DNA from: Crotalaria pallida
Taxonomy: Eukaryota; Streptophyta; Magnoliopsida; Fabales; Fabaceae
Direction of reading: 5' to 3'
Length of the DNA: 64,000 bases
Assembly (NCBI GenBank): GCA_037953625.1
Contig: CM075655.1
Location: forward strand, 71,575,501-71,639,500
The notes under the pieces were generated by a model. It was not told the origin of the DNA and did no database searches. It worked only from the letters and a program-made list of their open reading frames with translations. Positions 58,452 to 64,000 of this stretch are shown here, piece by piece. A program made the position numbers and the translations under genes. The stretch's first letter is position 1; each line of letters begins with the position of its first letter.

Positions 58452-60241
58452 TCATGCTTTGCCTTTTGGTATCCAAATAGTCTTGGATCCATTTTTGTTA
58501 GTTAAGGGACTCTCACCCTTCTTAACCCAAACAAAATTTCCTTTAGGTATACCATGCACTTTAATATAACACACATTTGAAGTATGTCCATGAGTGCCAC
58601 AATAGAAACATGTTGCTGCATTTGAAAAATCAACTTTAGAAAAATCAACAACATTTCTATGAGACTTACTCTTAGCATTAGTATTACCCATACCAAACTT
58701 GTTTGAATTTTCTCTTTGAAAATTTAACAATGTGCGCAATTTAATATCACCACTTGTGAATCTTGCAAGCTTATTTTTCAAAATAGCATTTTCATCTTTA
58801 AGCAACTTGCAATTCTCACAATCAACCACAATATTCAATCTACTAGCACAATCACAAGAAGAACTAGCATAGATAAGATCAAGAGTTTCATTTTCAAGAT
58901 TAAGCTCATCAACTTGTTTTTGAAGTTCTAAAATTTCTTGTTGATGTTTCAAAATGAGCTTCTTCCTCTCAATGTTTTTCAAAGCTAGTTTCTTAAGATA
59001 TTCATGCATTTCTTCATAAGAATAATATAAAATTTCATATTTGGAAGAAATTTCGGATTTAGTTTCACTTACATCACTTTCGTCACTTTGTTCACTTGAT
59101 TCATCATTTGAACTTTCCTCTTCATCTACTTGAGCTATCAAGTTGAGACAAGCGGCTTCTTCATCATTCGAAGAACTACTAGTTGTGCTTTTCTTGTCTT
59201 CTTCATCATCACTATTCCAAACTATGTATGCCCTTTTGTGTTTTGCATTTTTCTTCTCTTTCTCCTTCTTCTTGAGATACTTAGAACATGAGTACTTGAG
59301 ATGACCAGGTTTTCCGCATTCATGGCAAACCACTCCTTCTTTTGTTGTCTTGGTCTTGTAGTGTGGGGAATTCTTCTCTTTACTTTTTTCTTTGTTCAAC
59401 CTTCCTTTTCTCCTTAGAAGCTTGCTTAAATTTCTTAGTAGAAGTTTCATCTCTTCTTCATCAATGTCCGAATCGGAATCTTCATTATCATTACTATCGG
59501 AACTCTCTTCCTTTTATATGAACTTTTGGCTTTAAGAGCAATTCTTTTTCTTTCCTTGTACTTATTCGACTCTTCATGCATATGCAAACGTCCAAGCTCC
59601 ATTTCATGTTCTTGAAGCTTTCTGAAAAGTGTAGCTAAGTCCATGGTGTCCAAGTCCTTTGATTCAACAATTGCGGTAACCTTAGGTTGCCATTCCCTAC
59701 TTAGACATCTTAAAACTTTGTTAACAAGTTCACAATTCATGAAAGTTTTTCCAAGAGCAATGAGATGATTAATAATATGAGTAAAACGTTTTTGCATAAT
59801 ACATATAGATTCATTACGCAACATACGAAACAATTCATATTCATGCATCAAAGAATTTAATCTAGCACGCCTAACTTCACTAGTGCCTTCATGTGTGACT
59901 TGCAAGGTGTCCCACATTTGTTTGGCATTATGACATTGGGAGACTCTAAAGAACTCATCATAAGATAGAGCGGAGGTGATGATATTCTTTGCTTTTAAAT
60001 CATATTGAATTTTCCTTTTATCATCATCAGTCCACTTATCTTTGGGGGTAAGTTGAGATACACCTTCTACTTGTTTTGAGGGAATATGAGGACCATTCTC
60101 AATGGCTTCCCAAATGTTCATATCTATAGCTTCTATAAAAATTCTCATTCTAACTTTCCAATAAGCATAACCCTCTCCACCAAACATAGGAGGGCGGCTA
60201 ATTGAAGCACCTTCACCACCAAAGGGATTTGTAGAACCCAT
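58452..60241 (-). pseudogene. Gag of TR-GAG2, one frameshift
   Basis: Starts MGSTNPFGGEGASISRPPMF at 60,241, 56 bp after the primer site. The first frame covers the copia-type gag (AYWKVRMRIFIEAID; MWDTLQVTHEGTSEVRRARL). A frameshift near 59,450-59,520 in the acidic Ser-rich region leads to the second frame, which holds CHECGKPGHLKYSC, a long Lys/Glu-rich coiled-coil-like region (EILELQKQVDELNLENETLD) and a second knuckle CFYCGTHGHTSNVC, ending IWIPKGKA at 58,452. Apart from the one shift it is more complete than the TR-GAG1 gag. It would form RNA-binding particles if translated by shifting or before decay. Confidence 0.88.
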
Positions 60242-60297
60242 TGTAGTTTCCTCAAGGATCTTTACGAAAAAGCTCTATGCTCGTGTCTTTCGACTGA

Positions 60298-60309
60298 GCT
60301 CTGATACCA
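60298..60309 (-). promoter_or_regulatory. Primer-binding site of TR-GAG2 (tRNA-iMet)
   Basis: The - strand reads TGGTATCAGAGC, two bases from the LTR. Confidence 0.92.
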
Positions 60310-60311
60310 AT

Positions 60312-61997
60312 TGTAATAATTACAATCGGTGGGTGAAATAACTAGGAGACACTAAGAGAACACCTAGAAGGGGGGTTGAATAGGTGTTAGAGAAACCTTG
60401 AAAGATTTTCGAAAGAAACGAATCGAAACGATTAAAACAAATGAGTTTTACAAAAACCTCAGCATTTAATCGATTAACAAAACTTATTAATCGATTAACC
60501 CTTTAAAAACACTTAGTTAATCGATTAATCAAACAGGTTAATCGATTATTTACGAAAGCTTGATTTTGGTTAATCGATTAACACTTTTAGATAATCGATT
60601 AATCACTGTTAAAACTGAAAAATCACTTTTCAATTGAATACGAAAATCAATCAATTAACACGTATGATCAGAGATAAAACGGAATTGATTAACACCAATA
60701 TTCTTATTGATTACCTAGGTTATGAAAATGATTTTCCCCAAATCAATTTGCACAATTAAGATTCAATTCAATCAATTATGAAAATCAATCTTTTCTAGGT
60801 TTTCAATCAAGAACGATATTGAAATGACTTGAATGTAAAGAGTTAAAGGAATAGAGATACGACACAGAGATTTATCCGGGTTCACTTTCATCCACTTGAA
60901 AGCTACATCCAGTCCCCTCTTCAACCAAGAGAGATTCTTCACTATGAGGAATTAGAGTTCTCAAATTACAAGCAAATGCCTCTCAAGACTCCCTTCTTGA
61001 TAGCCTCCAAGAGATACCACACTCTTGTCTTGCAACCCTATTGAATCTAATCTAACCTCTTCCCTTGCTTGCCGATATCCCCACAACAAGTCTTCCAATT
61101 GCTTTGAGATGCTTCAAAGACTTCCACTTTCTTGATGATGCCTCACACCAAGACTTCCAATTTCTTGTTAACACAACAAGACTTTCAAGATAACTTTGCT
61201 TGATGAACAACCACCAAGGCTTCCTTGTGTTGTAGAATGTTTTCCTCCTTTGCAATGATTACAACTCAATGAAAATACAATGACAATCCTATGAATCTCT
61301 TTCAATAGCTATGAAAATATCAACATAAGAGATTCAAAGATTCTTGATCAAAGAATGTAAAAATAGAAAGCTTTGATCTATGAGAGTGAGAGAGAATAGT
61401 GTGGCTTTGATCTTTGTAAAAATGATATGAAAGTTGTTCTAATGTGTTCTAATGATTCACAAAGGTTAGGAAAATGTTTATATAGAATAACCAAAAGTTA
61501 GGAACATTAAAAACTGATTTTGAGAAGTTAAAAACGTATTTAAAAAACCAGTACTGCAAGTGTTAATCGATTAACTCATCATGTTAATCGATTAAACACT
61601 GTTAAAAACATGTTAATCAATTAACCACTTCTCTTAATCGATTAACCACTGTTAAAGTCAATTAAAAACTTGTTTTCTAAAAACTAAACATTTTCTGTCA
61701 AACCTTTAAGCCACCTATTGTTTTTAGGTTAAGTGAAAACTCAAATTATGATATAATCATGACCTTGTTAGAGATTCACTACACTCTAAAGACTCTACCC
61801 AAACTCATTAAAATAAAAGACTCAAACTAAAGATATTACAATTATACACAAATTAAGTCTTCATGAGCTTGCTCTCTCTTCATCATTTGTTGTTTGTTGT
61901 TGATTGATGAACTTCTTCATACTTGAGCTTCATCATAAACACTTGTAGCTTGTTCAAAACCTTTGTCATTATCAAAACATTCTCACTGGATCTAACA
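60312..61997 (-). repeat. 5' LTR of TR-GAG2
   Basis: 1,686 bp, colinear with 56,011-57,696, ending GGATCTAACA. It holds the same TAATCGATTA pairs. Confidence 0.92.
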
Positions 61998-62002
61998 CAT
62001 AG

Positions 62003-63185
62003 AAGAGAAGAGAGAGAGTTAGCGATCAAACGAACAATGTCGTCGATGGCATGGGCTTATGCCATGGATCGCACTAGAACCAAACACATACAATTATACT
62101 ATGACATTAACCTTTTCATCTTTACCATGTGTTCACCATAACATAACATTATCACTTTTATCTTTATAACTCATCATCATAATCACTTAACATCATTACT
62201 TGAGAATTCCATACTCATAAACTTTCCACTAAATCTTTCACAACCATCAATGATTTAGGGAGGGAAATCATTGAGGTAAGGGGTAGATTAGCACACACGA
62301 TACATCTCCTCCTCCAATATCCAACCACGTCCTAGTTCGGAAAGCAGATGGGATGCACAGGAATCCTAACCATGCTGACATCGAAGCCAAAGGGTACGTA
62401 CCGGCCAGAACCACGCCTTGTTGGCCAACAAAACAAAATATTATTTCATAATTTCCCCATTTCACAAAAACGAAGGCTTCTAGTCCCATTCGGATTACCT
62501 CTACAACATCTAAGATTTTCTCAAGGGGGCGACAGCTCTATCCCTAGTTCGTGTTGCAGTTCTTGCTACGATCAATGTCTGCCAGTGACCTTGATCATTG
62601 TAACCTCGTCCCGCCTAGGGAAGCGCTCTTAGGCTTCTTGACGTTTCACCGTCTTTGCCCTCCCCTATCGCAATCACCACTTGGAGGGATGCCCGACCTC
62701 CAAGTATACGGTATCTTTCCTCTCCACTACTTCACTCTCATCGTGTAGTTAGAAAGGATTTAAGCTTAGAGTCTTTTAAGTCTTTTAAGCCTTTATTATC
62801 CTAAGTTGGTCGACCCATTCTAAGCCGCGCTTCTAACGGGCCTCGACCTCTAAGGGACCACAGCAAACACCTCCCTATAGTACAGTGGATTCCACAAGAC
62901 ATGAAACCACGGCAAAGTCATTCACGTGGCCAGCCACTTAAGAGGATATAATAAAGTCATTGTGCCGCTTGCACCATCACTGTACACTAACAACGATCCT
63001 CAAATTTCCACAAGATTCAAATAATCATTTCTCATATTTTCTTGTCATAGTTCAGTTCCCAACATATACCAAGTCCTTTCCATAGGAATAATCATTCCAA
63101 TAAATACCAAATAATTATCCATACATAAACCAGTATATTCTCAACCATTTATAATTCCATTTACTTATCCTTCACTTAATTTGGT
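62003..63185. other. LTR-like, non-coding sequence of the partial gypsy
   Basis: GC content is higher than around it, without a convincing gene. Frames at 62,268-62,489 and 62,348-62,632 lack domains and overlap on opposite strands. The text resembles the composition of the gypsy LTR at 39.2-40.1 kb but I could not align it. Sequence changes to pol at about 63,186. Confidence 0.45.
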
Positions 63186-64000
63186 AGTCTAGGTATCATA
63201 CTCTTTGGGTTCAACTCCACTACCATATTCAAATCTCTAAACTTCTCAATTAGCTCCAGTTCTTTGATCATCAAAGCAGATACATGAAGGGATTTCCTAC
63301 TTAATGCATCGGCTACAACCTTTGCCTTTCCAGGATGGTACTGTACTTCGAAGTCCTAGTCTTTTAAGAACTCTATCCACCTTCTTTGCCTCATATTCAG
63401 CTCCTTCTGTTCGAACAGGTACTTCAAGCTCTTGGGATCGCTGAACACTTCTATCCTTACTCCATACAAATGGTGTCTCCAAATCTTCAATGCAAACACC
63501 ACGGCTGCTAGCTCTAGGTCGTGAGTAGGATAATTCTGTTCATGGATCTTCAACTGTCTCGAAGCGTACGCCACCGCTTGACCATCTTGCATTAGCACAC
63601 ATCCTAATCCTTGCTTCGACGCATCGCAGTACACACAGAAAGTCTTCGTCAGATCGGGTAAGACCAATACCATGGAAGATGTCAATCTCCTTTTCAGTTC
63701 TTGAAAGCACTCCTCACACTTCTCTGTCCAAACAAACGCTTGTCCTTTTCTTGTTAACTTAGTCAATGGCAATGATAGTCGAGAAAATACTTCTATGAAC
63801 CTTCGGTAATAACCAGCAAGTCCAAGAAAGCTTCGAATTTCCGTCACTGTCGTTGGTGCTTTCCACTCTAACACTGCTTCCACCTTTGCAGGGTCTACTG
63901 CAATTTCATTCCTTGTTATCACATGCCCTAGAAAGTTTACTGACTCCAGCCAAAAGTCGCACTTTGACAACTTTGCGAACAACTTCTTTTCCTTCAACAC
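63186..64000 (-). pseudogene. Gypsy RT (end) and RNase H fragment, cut by window edge
   Basis: Starts beyond the window. It reads KLFAKLSKCDFWLESVNFLG, TVTEIRSFLGLAGYYRRFIE, YCDASKQGLGCVLMQDGQAV, NYPTHDLELAAVVFALKIWR and FSDPKSLKYLFEQKELNMRQ, where the usual His of SDHKS is Pro. A TAG at 63,353-63,355 replaces Tyr before DFEVQYHPGKAK. The frame goes on to ADALSRKSLHVSALMIKELE and ends near 63,186 where homology to gypsy pol stops. It is close to the gypsy at 34.9-35.6 kb but clearly another copy. Integrase is deleted. Confidence 0.87.

Larger units (their letters stand above)
56011..61997 (-). mobile_element. TR-GAG2: gag-only copia-type element, complete, opposite orientation
   Basis: LTRs 56,011-57,696 and 60,312-61,997, both 1,686 bp with few differences, flanked by a perfect CATAG (56,006-56,010; 61,998-62,002). 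On the - strand: primer site TGGTATCAGAGC (60,298-60,309), gag, then polypurine tract AAAAAGGGGGAGAT beside 57,697. Gene content and layout match TR-GAG1, and LTR starts are similar (TGAGAATGTTTTGATAATGA shared), but the two belong to different subfamilies. There is no pol. Confidence 0.92.
50541..64000 (-). mobile_element. Partial gypsy element (Tekay-like), with two nested elements
   Basis: Starts with TGTAACACCCC, an LTR terminus of the style seen in the other gypsy elements, and continues as 50,541-50,685, 55,377-56,010 and 62,003-about 63,185 once the nested elements are removed. It then meets an RT/RNase H fragment on the - strand that runs off the window. No LTR end with polypurine tract is found between, and integrase is missing, so a large deletion has fused LTR-like sequence to pol. 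The assignment of the LTR-like part to the same element as the pol fragment is inference. Confidence 0.55.

Noticed and set aside
62268..62748. Overlapping frames of 65-94 codons on both strands
   Set aside because: They overlap on opposite strands with no domain, start context or repeat. They are probably chance frames in more GC-rich LTR-like DNA.

Overview
This window looks like gene-poor, repeat-rich plant nuclear DNA, most likely from a legume. The basis is the retrotransposon lineages present (Ty3/gypsy Tat, Tekay/Del-like chromovirus and Athila-like; Ty1/copia), their primer-binding sites complementary to plant initiator tRNA-Met or tRNA-Asp, and LTR styles that recall Glycine/Vigna-type genomes. 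The legume call is inference. I found no host gene, tRNA or rRNA gene that I could defend. Nearly every base can be assigned to a transposable element or to a remnant of one.

Layout. (1) 1-10,828: the 3' portion of a Tat-lineage gypsy element on the + strand. It has broken gag/protease, RT, a second (archaeal-type) RNase H and integrase. These are followed by a hairpin-rich tandem repeat, a spliced antisense gene with a plant-mobile-domain protein (complement 5,921-9,757), and the 3' LTR. (2) 11,138-11,728: a hAT-like non-autonomous element. (3) 11,832-23,290: a solo LTR (TSD TAATT) split by a complete 9.9-kb large retrotransposon derivative (LARD, 12,196-22,105, TSD CCTAA, two 3,038-bp LTRs). 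The LARD's only ORF is intact and runs antisense to the element. (4) 23,808-50,399: a deep nest. A Stowaway-like MITE holds a solo LTR (TSD GTAGT), which holds a copia element (TSD ATGAT). The copia holds a solo LTR (TSD GACTT), a Tekay-like gypsy element and another solo LTR (TSD AGTCA). The gypsy in turn holds a solo LTR in its RT and a gag-only copia-type element (TR-GAG, 41,253-47,031) in its 5' LTR. (5) 50,541-64,000: a partial gypsy element on the - strand, carrying a non-autonomous tRNA-Asp-primed element (50,686-55,371, TSD GTTTC) and a second TR-GAG element in the opposite orientation (56,011-61,997, TSD CATAG). It ends in an RT/RNase H fragment cut by the window edge.

How the parts relate. 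All pol genes seen here carry stops or frameshifts. The elements with matched LTRs (the LARD and both TR-GAGs) lack pol, so they must have moved with enzymes supplied by other copies. Right and left target-site duplications let the order of insertion be read directly.

The most unusual signal is not a gene. Nearly every LTR family in the window carries short self-complementary motifs (TAACCGGTTA, TAATCGATTA, ACTCGAGT, ATATCGATAT, ACATCGATGT and others), usually as pairs repeating at 20-21 bp, about two helical turns. The LARD LTR also carries a cluster of hairpins whose stems differ but stay complementary around a constant CCCAG loop. Both TR-GAG elements keep an array of primer-binding-site-like motifs followed by four polypurine-tract-like motifs upstream of the 3' LTR. 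All counts and spacings were made by eye.
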